From positions 186,001 to 250,000 of the forward strand of contig RKQB01000004.1 in the NCBI GenBank assembly GCA_003797895.1: a DNA stretch of 64,000 nt, in the 5' to 3' direction. Origin of the DNA: Cyclobacteriaceae bacterium YHN15. GTDB lineage: Bacteria > Bacteroidota > Bacteroidia > Cytophagales > Cyclobacteriaceae. This document shows, piece after piece, positions 1-9,179 of this stretch. A model generated the notes under the pieces. It was not told the origin of the DNA and searched no databases. It saw nothing but the letters and a program-made list of their open reading frames with translations. Position numbers and translations under genes: made by a program. Within the stretch, counting starts at the first letter, position 1. Every line of letters begins with the position of its first letter.

Positions 1-2715
1 GACACGCAGAAATCATTCGACCTAATGTACGAGGACATGATGTTTTTTGTTAACAACCTGGAGCCGTGGACCTATGAAAGGACTTCCAATGAAGAATTAG
101 CATTTGAAAAAAGGGCGAGAAGGATTTTCAACAATCACAGAAATGTATTGGATACCATTGTTGTGGTTTTTCCAAATCACATAGTTTCATTTTATTTCGA
201 TGAAAGAAATAATTTCATAAAGGTATTTTATAATAATCAAGAAGATATTCCCAGTGGGAAAGATGGAGAAATTCTAAGACTGAAAAACGAAAATAGGGGG
301 GTAAGCATAATAGCAACAACCAACCTGGTTGGTTTTTTTAATGATCAATTAAGCAACTTCTATTTAGGTGCAAATACTGATAAATTTATTTGGAAGGATG
401 GCACAATAAAGAGTTATGATATTGATAAATCCGATCAGGAAATAATTTTTGAAAAGGATGTGCAGGATCACTTTACCAATGATCTATTCCAGGGCTTGAA
501 AGGAGACCAAATTGGACATTTTTATATCTCGGATACCAAAGGAAAATATCAGGCTTCCATCCATTACTACCCTTTTCAATTGGTGCCTTTGGAGAAAAAG
601 TTTGGAATTATATTTATCCAGGATATTTCGAACATTGGATTTGATGTTTATGTAAACTATTTCTATTTGCTTTTTGGTCTTTTGGTTGTTTTGGTTACTG
701 TGTTGTTGGTTTTATTCAAGCTGATAAGGAATGTACAGGTTTCTAATATCGCTCTTGAAAAAAGTGCGGAAAAAATCCAGGAGTTGTTCAGAAGACAAAC
801 CTTATTGCTTCAGGAATCCAAAGGCTTTGTATATTTTCAAAACGCAAACGGTGAGATGACAGCAGTTGGTGAGGAAGTCATGAATGTTTTGGGGTATTTT
901 CAAGAAGATTTCATGGCTAACTTCAAAAATTATCTAAAGCCAGATCATAGAGAATACATTGATTCAAATTTCAAATCAGCTATTAAGGAGCGAAAACAAA
1001 ATGTTTCCATTGAACATGACATGAAACATAAAAATGGGAACTGGGTAAGGGTTAAGATTTTTGAGAAATTGTTATATGATGAAAAAGGGAATTTCAATGG
1101 AAATGTAGGTATTTGTACAGATATACAGGATAAATTCGAGTCTGAACAAAAATTGGTAAAGAGTGAAAACCGCCTACGTGCTGTTTTGAATAGCTTGCCC
1201 GACCTGATTTTTATATACAATAATGAAGGTGTTTTTTTGGATTACTACGTGAAGGATGAATCCTTGCTTTTGGCACCACCTGAAGCAGTCATGGGCCTTA
1301 ATTTCAAGGATATAATGCCAGAACCCATGAGGACTAACCTTATCCATGCATTTGAAAAGACCATTTCCACCAATAAAATCCAGCAAATTGAATTTGAATT
1401 CATGCTGCCTATTGGCAAAAGAATTTTTGAGGCCAGGGTGTTTAAATTGGATGAGGGAAAAATTGTTTCCATGGCAAGAGATATCACAGCGGAAAAATTA
1501 TATGAAAAAGGTTTGCAGGAAGCAAAAAATGCAGCGGAATCAGCAAATAAAGCAAAGTCTGAGTTTTTGGCCAATATGAGTCATGAAATTAGAACCCCTA
1601 TGAACGGCTTATTGGGGATTGTTGAATTGTTGGAAAACACAAAATTGGATGAAAAACAGATTGAATACTTAAGTGTGATAAAAGATTCAGGGAAGTCTCT
1701 TTCAAACATCATCAATGATATTTTGGATTATTCAAAAATTGAATCAGGGATGATAAACCTAAACCTGAGCCAATTCCATTTTAAAAAGGAAATGGAAAGG
1801 ATCTTCAAGATTTTTTCCGGAATAATAAGGAAGAAAAAAATCCAATTCACCTATAAATTCGGTCCTTTAGTCCCTAATTTTGTACAACTTGACAAAGAGA
1901 AAGTGGGGCAAGTTGTACTCAATATTTTAGGAAATGCATTGAAGTTCACTCCTGTTGGGGGAAAGGTTCATGTTGAAATAACATTGGAATTTGTTCTTGA
2001 GGAAAATATAATATTGTATTTCTGTATTAAGGACAATGGTGCAGGTATTCCTAAAGACAAAATTGAAAGTTTGACAGAACCTTTTGTTCAATTGGATGGA
2101 AGCAAAACGAGGGAATTTGAAGGCACCGGATTAGGATTGGCCATTTCGAAAAAACTGGTGGAGCTTATGGGGGGTGAACTTCAAATAAATAGCAAGCTAG
2201 GAGAGGGGTCAGAGTTTATTTTCAGTGTTTTTGGAACAGCTATTTCAGATCAAGAAGATTTCGGACAATTTGGTATTGATGATAAAGAAGATAGAACGAT
2301 TGAATTGAGCAATTTAGCTGAAAGATGTCCTTTAAAAATTCTTTTGGTAGAGGACAATAACACTAACCTTACATTTATGCTAATGTTGATGGAACAATTG
2401 GGTTATGATGTCAAAATCGCGAGAAATGGATTGGAGGCATTGGAATGTGTAAAATCAAATAATTATGATCTTATTTTGATGGATATTCAGATGCCTAAAA
2501 TGAACGGACTTGAAGCAAGCAGAAGAATTAGACAAATATCATCAGATAGGGACATGAAAATCATTGGTCTTTCCGCAAATGCATTCAGAGAAGATATTGA
2601 TGATGCCCTTGCCAGCGGCATGAACAGTTATTTGACAAAGCCTGTTAGTATCCATGATATTGCAAGGGTCTTTTCAGAACGATACGATGAGCTTCAAAGC
2701 AAAAAAGAGGTCTGA
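1..2715 (+). CDS. Hybrid sensor histidine kinase/response regulator, 5' end outside the window
   Basis: The frame is open from the first base, so the gene almost certainly begins upstream; the ATG at 25 is only the first in-frame Met. The first part (to about 660) is a predicted extracytoplasmic sensor, closed by one strong membrane helix (about 655-735). Two PAS-like segments follow (about 785-1130 and 1165-1480). Next come a HisKA domain with NMSHEIRTPMNG (phospho-acceptor His codon at 1582), a HATPase domain with N-box NILGNALKF, DNGAGIP and GTGLGLAISKK, and a C-terminal receiver with ILLVEDN and MDIQMP (Asp codon at 2482). The protein should autophosphorylate and pass phosphate to its own receiver. 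No output regulator lies beside it, so its target is unknown. The domain calls are firm; the ligand and the true start are not visible. Confidence 0.93.
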   Translation, partial: DTQKSFDLMYEDMMFFVNNLEPWTYERTSNEELAFEKRARRIFNNHRNVLDTIVVVFPNHIVSFYFDERNNFIKVFYNNQEDIPSGKDGEILRLKNENRGVSIIATTNLVGFFNDQLSNFYLGANTDKFIWKDGTIKSYDIDKSDQEIIFEKDVQDHFTNDLFQGLKGDQIGHFYISDTKGKYQASIHYYPFQLVPLEKKFGIIFIQDISNIGFDVYVNYFYLLFGLLVVLVTVLLVLFKLIRNVQVSNIALEKSAEKIQELFRRQTLLLQESKGFVYFQNANGEMTAVGEEVMNVLGYFQEDFMANFKNYLKPDHREYIDSNFKSAIKERKQNVSIEHDMKHKNGNWVRVKIFEKLLYDEKGNFNGNVGICTDIQDKFESEQKLVKSENRLRAVLNSLPDLIFIYNNEGVFLDYYVKDESLLLAPPEAVMGLNFKDIMPEPMRTNLIHAFEKTISTNKIQQIEFEFMLPIGKRIFEARVFKLDEGKIVSMARDITAEKLYEKGLQEAKNAAESANKAKSEFLANMSHEIRTPMNGLLGIVELLENTKLDEKQIEYLSVIKDSGKSLSNIINDILDYSKIESGMINLNLSQFHFKKEMERIFKIFSGIIRKKKIQFTYKFGPLVPNFVQLDKEKVGQVVLNILGNALKFTPVGGKVHVEITLEFVLEENIILYFCIKDNGAGIPKDKIESLTEPFVQLDGSKTREFEGTGLGLAISKKLVELMGGELQINSKLGEGSEFIFSVFGTAISDQEDFGQFGIDDKEDRTIELSNLAERCPLKILLVEDNNTNLTFMLMLMEQLGYDVKIARNGLEALECVKSNNYDLILMDIQMPKMNGLEASRRIRQISSDRDMKIIGLSANAFREDIDDALASGMNSYLTKPVSIHDIARVFSERYDELQSKKEV

Positions 2716-2728
2716 GACCTCTTTTTTT
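2701..2728. terminator. Bidirectional rho-independent terminator between convergent genes
   Basis: A 12-bp stem (2701-2712 with 2716-2727) consists of an A-run, then AGAGGTC, then the complement ending in a T-run, so it can act on both strands. The 3-base loop (2713-2715) is the TGA stop codon of the upstream kinase, and the T-tract runs into the TAA stop codon of the opposing E2 gene (2727-2729). One hairpin therefore ends both transcripts and contains or touches both stop codons. Confidence 0.85.
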
Positions 2729-4040
2729 ATATTTCAGTATTCAAATCGAATGATTCCAGATAATCTGCAACCCTCCTTACGAACATTCCTCCCAATGATC
2801 CATCGACAACTCTGTGGTCATAGGAGTGGGAAAGAAACATTTTATGTCGGATAGCGATAACATCTCCTGTTGGAGTTTCCACAACTGCAGGTTTTTTTTG
2901 AATTGCCCCTATAGCAAGGATGGCAACTTGTGGTTGGGGGATGATCGGAGTACCCATGACATTCCCGAAAGACCCAACATTGGAAACGGTATAAGTTCCC
3001 CCACTTAATTCATCAGGAGAAAGTTTATTGTTTCGAGCTCTGTTGGCCAAATCGTTTATTTTATTTGATAAACCTTTTAAATTTAATTGATCCGCATTTT
3101 TAATGATAGGCACAATTAGGTTTCCAGTCGGCAGGGCTACTGCCATGCCTATATTGATATCTTTCTTTTTAATGATTTTATCACCATCTACGCTGATATT
3201 AATCATTGGAAAATCCCTTATTGCCTTTGCCACTGCTTCTATAAAGAAAGGAGTAAAAGTCAGTGATTCCCCCTCTTTTTTCTTGAATCCATCCTTTACC
3301 TTATTTCGCCACAATACAATATTGGTAACATCTGCCTCAACAAATGAAGTGACGTGAGCGGAAATTCTCTTGGAATCCACCATCCTTTGCGCAATCAATT
3401 TCCGCATTCTGTCCATTTCAATAATTTCATCTTGGGCAGAAATACTTACTTCTACTCTAGGAGCAGGTGAGGAAGGTGTAGTTTGGCTAATGATGTTTGT
3501 TTCTGAAGAGGGGGACTTTTCAAATTCCCTGCTTTTCACATATTGAAGAATATCCTGTTTGGTAACACGACCTTGCTTCCCGGTTCCAACGACAGTGGAT
3601 AGTTCCGCTTTACCGATATTCTCTTCCTTTGCAATACTGAGAACAAGCGGGGAATAAAACCTGTCATCGCCTTGTTCAGAAAATGCTGCCGGGGATGATG
3701 CTAAGATAGCTTGCGTTTGGGCCGGAGAAGATGCAATTAATTCTTCTTTACTTCCTTCTTTCTCAGCAACTGGCTCGGATGAATCTCCAATATTTTCTCC
3801 ATCTGTTTCTATAATGGCTATTGGGGCTCCCACTGCCACTACCTCACCTTCTTTAGCTAATATTTTCTTTAATATACCACCGTGGGTTGCAGGTACTTCA
3901 GTATCCACCTTATCAGTTGCCACTTCTAAGACAGACTCATCCTGTTCAATGGTATCCCCTTCCTTTTTTAGCCAGGTTAGAATGGTTCCCTCTATGATAC
4001 TCTCACCCATTTTGGGCATTAGCATTTCTACATTTGTCAT
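2727..4040 (-). CDS. 2-oxo acid dehydrogenase E2 component (dihydrolipoyllysine acyltransferase)
   Basis: E2 core of a 2-oxoacid dehydrogenase complex, transferring an acyl group from lipoate to CoA. At 437 aa it has the usual order: an N-terminal lipoyl domain (residues 1-80, lipoylated Lys44 in EVATDKVDTEVPA), an Ala/Ser/Pro-rich linker, a peripheral E3-binding domain (about 128-168), a second linker and a catalytic domain (about 205-437) with the signature YDHRVVDG, giving catalytic His409 and Asp413. The single lipoyl domain and the sequence of the core resemble branched-chain or 2-oxoglutarate E2 enzymes of Bacteroidota; the substrate cannot be fixed here because no E1 or E3 gene lies nearby. 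It is the last gene of a minus-strand run, 83 bp after cinA. Confidence 0.93.
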   Translation of the reverse strand: MTNVEMLMPKMGESIIEGTILTWLKKEGDTIEQDESVLEVATDKVDTEVPATHGGILKKILAKEGEVVAVGAPIAIIETDGENIGDSSEPVAEKEGSKEELIASSPAQTQAILASSPAAFSEQGDDRFYSPLVLSIAKEENIGKAELSTVVGTGKQGRVTKQDILQYVKSREFEKSPSSETNIISQTTPSSPAPRVEVSISAQDEIIEMDRMRKLIAQRMVDSKRISAHVTSFVEADVTNIVLWRNKVKDGFKKKEGESLTFTPFFIEAVAKAIRDFPMINISVDGDKIIKKKDINIGMAVALPTGNLIVPIIKNADQLNLKGLSNKINDLANRARNNKLSPDELSGGTYTVSNVGSFGNVMGTPIIPQPQVAILAIGAIQKKPAVVETPTGDVIAIRHKMFLSHSYDHRVVDGSLGGMFVRRVADYLESFDLNTEI

Positions 4041-4123
4041 ACTAATATTATTTAATTGGGTTTATTTCTGAGTTTTAAAATTAAATTTTATTTTTCCCAA
4101 TACAAAATTGCAATAGAAAATTT

Positions 4124-5389
4124 TTATTCTGTTTTCCCTTCAATACATAATCTAAGCAAATTAAGTACTGCAACACCGGTAAGTTGTATATTCAACAAAC
4201 GGTCCTGAGTCAATTGCAGTTTTTTTGTGACCGTTTTACCTTCCATAGCACAGGCAATCCATACTGTACCCACTGGTTTTTCAGCCCATCCTCCGCTTGG
4301 CCCGGCAATTCCACTACTGGCAAGACCAAAGTCCGCATCAAAGAGTTTTCGGATATGTTCCGACATTTGAATCACAGTTTCCTCACTTACAGCACCTTTG
4401 ACCTTTAAAATTCCAGCATCTACATTCAGGATGCTGTTTTTGAAATGATTATGATAGGGTATAAGCCCTCCCTGGAAATAATCACTGCTACCCGGGACGG
4501 AGGTGATCAAATGGGAAATATAGCCACCTGAACAACTTTCAGCCAAAGCTACTTTTTTGTTATGTAATTTTAATAACCTTCCAATGGCTTCTTCCAGTTT
4601 TTCATGATTATACCCGAAGATATATTTATCGATGAGTGGTTTTACCTTTTCAATTTCTTTTTCCACATCGTTTACCAATTGCTCATCATTCTCTCCAAAT
4701 GCCGTCAACCTTAATTTTACCTGTCCTAAGGATGGCAGGTATGCCAATTTAATGTGATCAGGTAATTCTTTTTCCCAATCTTTAATTAAATCTGCCAACC
4801 AACTTTCTCCGATACCAACAGTTTTTATTACTTTATGATAGATTTTTGGCAATCTGAATAGTCTTTTTATTCGAGGAATAACCTGATCAGAAATTAATTT
4901 TTTCATCTCATGGGGCACTCCTGGCATAGACATCCAGATTTTGCCATTTTCTTGAAACCACATCCCTGGGGCAGTTCCCAATTCATTAGGAATATAAGTG
5001 CATTTAGAAGGCAAGTGGGCCTGAAGCTTATTTAATTCTGTCAGCTCTCTGCCTCTTTTTTCAAAGAAAGTCCGGACTGCATCCAATGCCTCAGGGAAAA
5101 GAACTAATTCACAACCGAAATATTCAGCCAATAAAGGTTTGGTGAGATCATCGTTGGTCGGGCCAAGACCTCCTGTCATCAGAATTATATCTGCCCGCCT
5201 TTCTGCACTTTCAAAAGCAGATAAAATTGATTCCCTGTTATCACCAACTGTGCTTCTTCTCACTACCCTAACGCCAATTTTATCCATTTCCTGGCTGATC
5301 CAATGGCTATTGGTATCAATGATTTGCCCATAAAGAAGCTCATCACCTATAGCAATTATTTCTGCCTTAATTTCACTGTAATTGGTCAT
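4124..5389 (-). CDS. cinA: CinA family protein (competence/damage-inducible; NMN deamidase domain)
   Basis: Two-domain cytoplasmic protein of 421 aa, normal length for full CinA. The N-terminal MoaB/MoeA-like domain (about 8-175) has AIGDELLYGQIIDTNS and TGGLGPTNDDLT, associated in this family with ADP-ribose pyrophosphatase activity. The C-terminal domain (about 260-415) has AESCSGGYIS and SSGIAGPSGG, typical of PncC nicotinamide mononucleotide deamidase, which recycles NMN for NAD synthesis. The start is an ATG with no close competitor. It lies between the SDR gene (57 bp upstream) and the E2 gene. The family call is firm; which activities are retained is known only by family. Confidence 0.93.
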   Translation of the reverse strand: MTNYSEIKAEIIAIGDELLYGQIIDTNSHWISQEMDKIGVRVVRRSTVGDNRESILSAFESAERRADIILMTGGLGPTNDDLTKPLLAEYFGCELVLFPEALDAVRTFFEKRGRELTELNKLQAHLPSKCTYIPNELGTAPGMWFQENGKIWMSMPGVPHEMKKLISDQVIPRIKRLFRLPKIYHKVIKTVGIGESWLADLIKDWEKELPDHIKLAYLPSLGQVKLRLTAFGENDEQLVNDVEKEIEKVKPLIDKYIFGYNHEKLEEAIGRLLKLHNKKVALAESCSGGYISHLITSVPGSSDYFQGGLIPYHNHFKNSILNVDAGILKVKGAVSEETVIQMSEHIRKLFDADFGLASSGIAGPSGGWAEKPVGTVWIACAMEGKTVTKKLQLTQDRLLNIQLTGVAVLNLLRLCIEGKTE

Positions 5390-5446
5390 TTCTTAAATAA
5401 GTTAAAGATATTTTGGGTGAAAGTATGAGGTATATCTTTTTGAATT

Positions 5447-6232
5447 TTATCTCACTTTGGCCTTTTTCAATATTCTGGAAAATATTATCGGGAAAAACCT
5501 TTTGAGATAAACGGCATATTTTTCTTTTCCTCCAATCAACACCTCTTCTTTCCCCTTTTTAATCGCATTAAAAATTTGCACAGCACAGATCTCCGGAGAA
5601 ATACCCTTCTGCTGGGCATCATCCATTTCGTTGAGTGGGGAACCATCACCTGTAAGGGCATTAATGGACACATTCGTCCTGATAAACCCTGGGCAAATCA
5701 TGGTGACAGAGATATTATTTTTATAATGTTCAGCTCTTAAGGAATCAAAGAAACCATGCAAGGCATGTTTGGAGGCAGCGTAAGCAGACCTGTAGGGTGA
5801 ACCGAATTTTCCAACAAGGCTGCTGACGACCACAAAATGCCCCTTATTATTCTTCAGGAAGTGGGGAAGAATTGCTTTTGAAAGTCCTATGGTTCCAAAG
5901 AAATTAACTTCCATTATTCTCCTATCAACGGATAAATCAGTTTCTGCTACCAGAGATCTTTGGCTTATACCCCCATTATTGATCAAAATATCTATCTTTC
6001 CAAAAGCTGAAATGGCTTCTTTACTTACTTCTTCAAAAGAATCAGGTTTGCTTAAATCCAAAGGAAGTACATACAGTTTTTCAGGATGAGTGGATTTCTC
6101 TTTGATTTGGTTGAGCAATTGCTTGTTCCTGGATGATAAAATAAGCCTAAAACCTTCAGTATTGTATTTTCTTACAAGCGCCTCGCCGATTCCTGATGAG
6201 GCTCCTGTAATCCAGATTACCTGATCTTTCAT
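5447..6232 (-). CDS. SDR family NAD(P)-dependent oxidoreductase
   Basis: Classical short-chain dehydrogenase, 261 aa. The N-terminal Rossmann motif is GASSGIGEA (residues 10-18), followed by NNGG (86-89, where NNAG is usual) and the catalytic Ser138, Tyr151 and Lys155 (YAASK). The C-terminal tail is basic and hydrophobic (KRFFPIIFSRILKKAK), as in DHRS7-like SDRs that may bind membranes. The ATG overlaps the TGA of the upstream folA gene as ATGA, so the two are probably translationally coupled. The substrate cannot be told from sequence; pteridine reduction is conceivable because of the coupling to folA, but that is speculation. Confidence 0.9.
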   Translation of the reverse strand: MKDQVIWITGASSGIGEALVRKYNTEGFRLILSSRNKQLLNQIKEKSTHPEKLYVLPLDLSKPDSFEEVSKEAISAFGKIDILINNGGISQRSLVAETDLSVDRRIMEVNFFGTIGLSKAILPHFLKNNKGHFVVVSSLVGKFGSPYRSAYAASKHALHGFFDSLRAEHYKNNISVTMICPGFIRTNVSINALTGDGSPLNEMDDAQQKGISPEICAVQIFNAIKKGKEEVLIGGKEKYAVYLKRFFPIIFSRILKKAKVR

Positions 6233-6729
6233 TTCCTGATACGTTTATAGACTACAAAATCAAAATTATGCTGATTGTTTTCATCTTTTTCAAAATGTTC
6301 AGAAGAGATAACTTGCCATTTTTTACTGTCAATTAAGGGAAAGAATGCATCTCCCTCAGGGCTTGCATCTACATGTGTAACCAATAATTCATCTGCTATT
6401 TTCATGGCTTGTTTGTAGATTTCAGCGCCTCCGATAATAAATACCTGATCTAAATGCTTTCCAATACAAATCTGTATAGCTTCTTCCAGAGAATGTACCA
6501 CTATATGTCCAGAAGGTATTTCAAAATTCTTGTTTCGCGAAATCACTACTGAAATTCTGTTGGGGAGAGGTTTGCCTACGGATTCATAGGTCTTTCTTCC
6601 CATAATTAGGTGATGTCCGGAAGTTATCTTTTTAAAAAGCTTTAAATCGGAAGAAAGTTTCCAGATCAATTGATTGTCCTTTCCGATGACGTCATTTTTA
6701 GCTTTTGCAACAATTATTGAAATTTTCAA
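6229..6729 (-). CDS. folA: Dihydrofolate reductase
   Basis: Reduces dihydrofolate to tetrahydrofolate with NADPH. The 166-aa protein has the family landmarks: an N-terminal strand ISIIVAKAKNDVIGKDNQL with the substrate-loop Trp (LIWKLSSDLK), MGRKTYESVGKPLPNR for NADPH binding, IIGGAEIYKQA and a C-terminal strand with FDFVVYKR. The start codon is TTG: the frame upstream has a stop within about 50 bases and no ATG or GTG, and the protein begins exactly where DHFRs begin. It is 51 bp from the DUF4412 gene and overlaps the SDR start by 4 bp. Confidence 0.94.
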   Translation of the reverse strand: MKISIIVAKAKNDVIGKDNQLIWKLSSDLKLFKKITSGHHLIMGRKTYESVGKPLPNRISVVISRNKNFEIPSGHIVVHSLEEAIQICIGKHLDQVFIIGGAEIYKQAMKIADELLVTHVDASPEGDAFFPLIDSKKWQVISSEHFEKDENNQHNFDFVVYKRIRK

Positions 6730-6780
6730 GTTGGTTGATTTTTTTTCGACAAGATACCAAGCTTTCTTTCAGTTTAAAAA

Positions 6781-7701
6781 TCATTTTTCCTGCATTCCGG
6801 CAAAAACATTGGGGTAATCGGACATACTAAAGATTTGCTTAAAATCATCATTCAGTTCAATTACATTCATTGCCATTATGCTTTTATCCTTTTTACTTTT
6901 ATAATGAAGTTCCATCATATTTCCTTTGGGAAGATCTTTAAAGTTGACATTTTTTTGATCTTGCATTCTGGCAGCTAAATAAGGGTTGCTTTCACCCCAA
7001 AAGGTGTTCTTTCCTTTTATTGGGTGTTCAGTTACCCAGTAGGTAGCGATACCATCCTCATCTTCTGTTTCAAATTCCTCGCAAGTGTACCCCATTATTG
7101 TTTTGGTGTTTCCTGTTTTCCTGAAACTCACCTCATAATTTTCCGAATCCGGATCTTCCACCTCAATGCCCTCCTCGATTTTGTTCAAGTCAATTCCATA
7201 GGCCATTCTTGACTTTTCTCCTTCACTTTCCAAGAGAATGATGGATGCATTTCTTTCCAGATCATAAATCAGAATTATCTTATTGTTGGCTTTCTTACTT
7301 TCTTCATTTTCCACTTCCATTCCGATTATCATCGCATCTTCAGAAAGAAAAGACCGCATAATTGTAGGCTCCATGGATTCCCCTTTTTCATCAATGCCAG
7401 TTACCTCTATCACTGAAAAGCCCGTGAATTCGTAGGAGTCCGCTACCGCTACATCAGCATTGATTCCTTCTAGGATCTTGTTAATATCGACCCCAGGCAT
7501 TCCTGATGGCCCATAAACATCTTTAAAAACTTTTTCAAGCTGCCTTTGGGCAAGTTTTTCCATCTCGGATTCAACTTTTTTTTCAACAGCCCTGGACACA
7601 CCTCTTCCGGCAGCATCTTTTAACTTTTTCATGATTTGTGCCTCTGAGGAAAATGAAAAGCACATGAAAATAAGTGAGAGTATCAGTAATGAAGGTTTCA
7701 T
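6781..7701 (-). CDS. Exported DUF4412 domain protein
   Basis: Secreted protein of about 306 aa. A signal peptide (MKPSLLILSLIFMCFSFSSEAQ) is followed by a charged region and then the DUF4412 core, seen as an outer-barrel-like strand pattern with ILIYDLERNASIILL, TIMGYTCEEFE and TYWVTEHP. The family is common in Bacteroidota and its function is unknown; it is probably periplasmic or surface exposed. I take the ATG at 7701 because the signal peptide starts there; an in-frame TTG two codons upstream is the only alternative. It is 90 bp downstream of fmt on the same strand. Confidence 0.85.
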   Translation of the reverse strand: MKPSLLILSLIFMCFSFSSEAQIMKKLKDAAGRGVSRAVEKKVESEMEKLAQRQLEKVFKDVYGPSGMPGVDINKILEGINADVAVADSYEFTGFSVIEVTGIDEKGESMEPTIMRSFLSEDAMIIGMEVENEESKKANNKIILIYDLERNASIILLESEGEKSRMAYGIDLNKIEEGIEVEDPDSENYEVSFRKTGNTKTIMGYTCEEFETEDEDGIATYWVTEHPIKGKNTFWGESNPYLAARMQDQKNVNFKDLPKGNMMELHYKSKKDKSIMAMNVIELNDDFKQIFSMSDYPNVFAGMQEK

Positions 7702-7790
7702 ATCCAATGATGGTTTATTCGTCTAAATTAAAAAAAATCATCTGAATGGCATAAAGTTACTTCAGGTAATGTCAGTTGGTTTCGATTTTT

Positions 7791-8714
7791 CTAGAACTTG
7801 TATCCTCTTAAGAATTCCTGAATTTCCATCCTCTTCTTACCTTCTAATTGAAGTTCTAATATTTTTAATGAGCCTTTGCCGGTTTGAAATGTTAAGTGAG
7901 TTTTTCCATCGGAATTAAATTCTCCAGGTTTTAATCCGTGATTTTCCTTTTTGTCAATTTCTGTTACAAAAATTTTGCAGTTTTTGCCATCTAATGAAGT
8001 CCATGCAGCCGGATAAGGTGAAAGACCTCTAACCAGATTATGTATGGCTAAGGCATTATTATTCCAGTCAATTTCACAGGTTTCCTTGAAAATCTTGGGT
8101 GCATGATGTTGGGCTTGGCTTTCATCCTGGACTTTAGAGGACAAGTTCCCTTTCGCCAATCCTTCTATTGTTTTCAGTACGAGATTGGCACCTTTTATCA
8201 TCAGTCTTTCATAAAGGGTGCCTACATTATCATTAGGATATATAGGTTCCTTTTCTTGAAAAATGATGCTTCCCGTGTCAATTTCATGCTTTAAAAAAAA
8301 TGTTGTGACCCCTGTTTCTTTTTCCCCATTGATAATGGCCCAATTGATGGGGGCCGCACCGCGATAATTTGGTAAAAGTGATGCATGGAGGTTAAATGTT
8401 CCAAGGGGAGGCATTGACCATACTGACTCAGGAAGCATTCTAAATGCCACTACCACCTGCACATCAGCTTGATAACTTTTTAATTCTTTCAAAAAATCTG
8501 GGGATTTAAGGTTTGAAGGTTGTAAAATGGGAATACTATGTTTTAATGCACATTCCTTGACCGGAGAAGGGATTAATTTTTGTCCCCTTCCTTTTGGTTT
8601 ATCCGGTGCAGTGATTACAGCCACGACATTCCACCCGTTTTCAATAAGAATTTCCAAAGATGGGACCGAAAACTCCGGCGTACCCATAAATATGATTCGT
8701 AACTCTTTTTTCAT
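7791..8714 (-). CDS. fmt: Methionyl-tRNA formyltransferase
   Basis: Formylates initiator Met-tRNA using 10-formyltetrahydrofolate. The formyltransferase domain begins with RIIFMGTPEFSVPSLE and carries AFRMLPESVW, the active-site stretch NLHASLLPNYRGAAPI and the conserved Asp region HEIDTGSI; a C-terminal OB-like domain follows from about residue 205. The ATG at 8714 gives 307 aa and the usual N-terminus; an in-frame TTG ten codons upstream would add residues the family lacks. It is the first gene of the minus-strand housekeeping run, so its promoter lies in the AT-rich gap 8715-9179. Confidence 0.95.
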   Translation of the reverse strand: MKKELRIIFMGTPEFSVPSLEILIENGWNVVAVITAPDKPKGRGQKLIPSPVKECALKHSIPILQPSNLKSPDFLKELKSYQADVQVVVAFRMLPESVWSMPPLGTFNLHASLLPNYRGAAPINWAIINGEKETGVTTFFLKHEIDTGSIIFQEKEPIYPNDNVGTLYERLMIKGANLVLKTIEGLAKGNLSSKVQDESQAQHHAPKIFKETCEIDWNNNALAIHNLVRGLSPYPAAWTSLDGKNCKIFVTEIDKKENHGLKPGEFNSDGKTHLTFQTGKGSLKILELQLEGKKRMEIQEFLRGYKF

Positions 8715-9179
8715 TTGTTCTAGCTTTTCCAAAGAAACGGTCAATTTACGATACTCCTATTTAAAAAATAAGGTAAAATTTCAGTGGATGTATTTTTAGT
8801 TTATTATACCTGGGGGTTTAAACTGACAAAACATTGTGCTTCAAAGGATTGAAAAGTTAAGCTTTATGCTTTATTCAAATTCTTTCTGCAATAATGAATT
8901 TATAAAGTTTAAACACTTGTTGACCATTTATCAAAAAAAATTACTCTTAAATCATGTTTTAAGTTAAGAAATTATATTTTGAATACTCATTATTTTACAT
9001 TAGGTTATTTCAAAAAATACATTTTTTTTGATTGAATAATTCTATAAATCTGTATAATATATTTTTTTATTTTGAAACTTTTTAAGTATTGATTGGTTTA
9101 TATGAAAAAAATAAGATGATTTGTTTTCAAAATGAGAATAAATTAACGCTTTAATTGAATTATTAATTATTTTTGCGGG
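8715..9179. other. AT-rich divergent intergenic region
   Basis: About 465 bp without a credible gene, very AT-rich with long A- and T-runs. It must hold the promoters of fmt (minus) and of the small gene at 9180 (plus). The only match to the Bacteroidota -7 consensus TAnnTTTG on the plus strand that I could place is TATTTTTG at 9168-9175, without a well-spaced -33 TTTG. That site sits so close to the ATG at 9180 that, if real, translation would have to begin at the second Met (9192). Confidence 0.5.

Noticed and set aside
945..1220. Minus-strand open frames inside the kinase genes
   Set aside because: They lie opposite strongly conserved domains, have no recognisable protein features and are shadows of the real frames.
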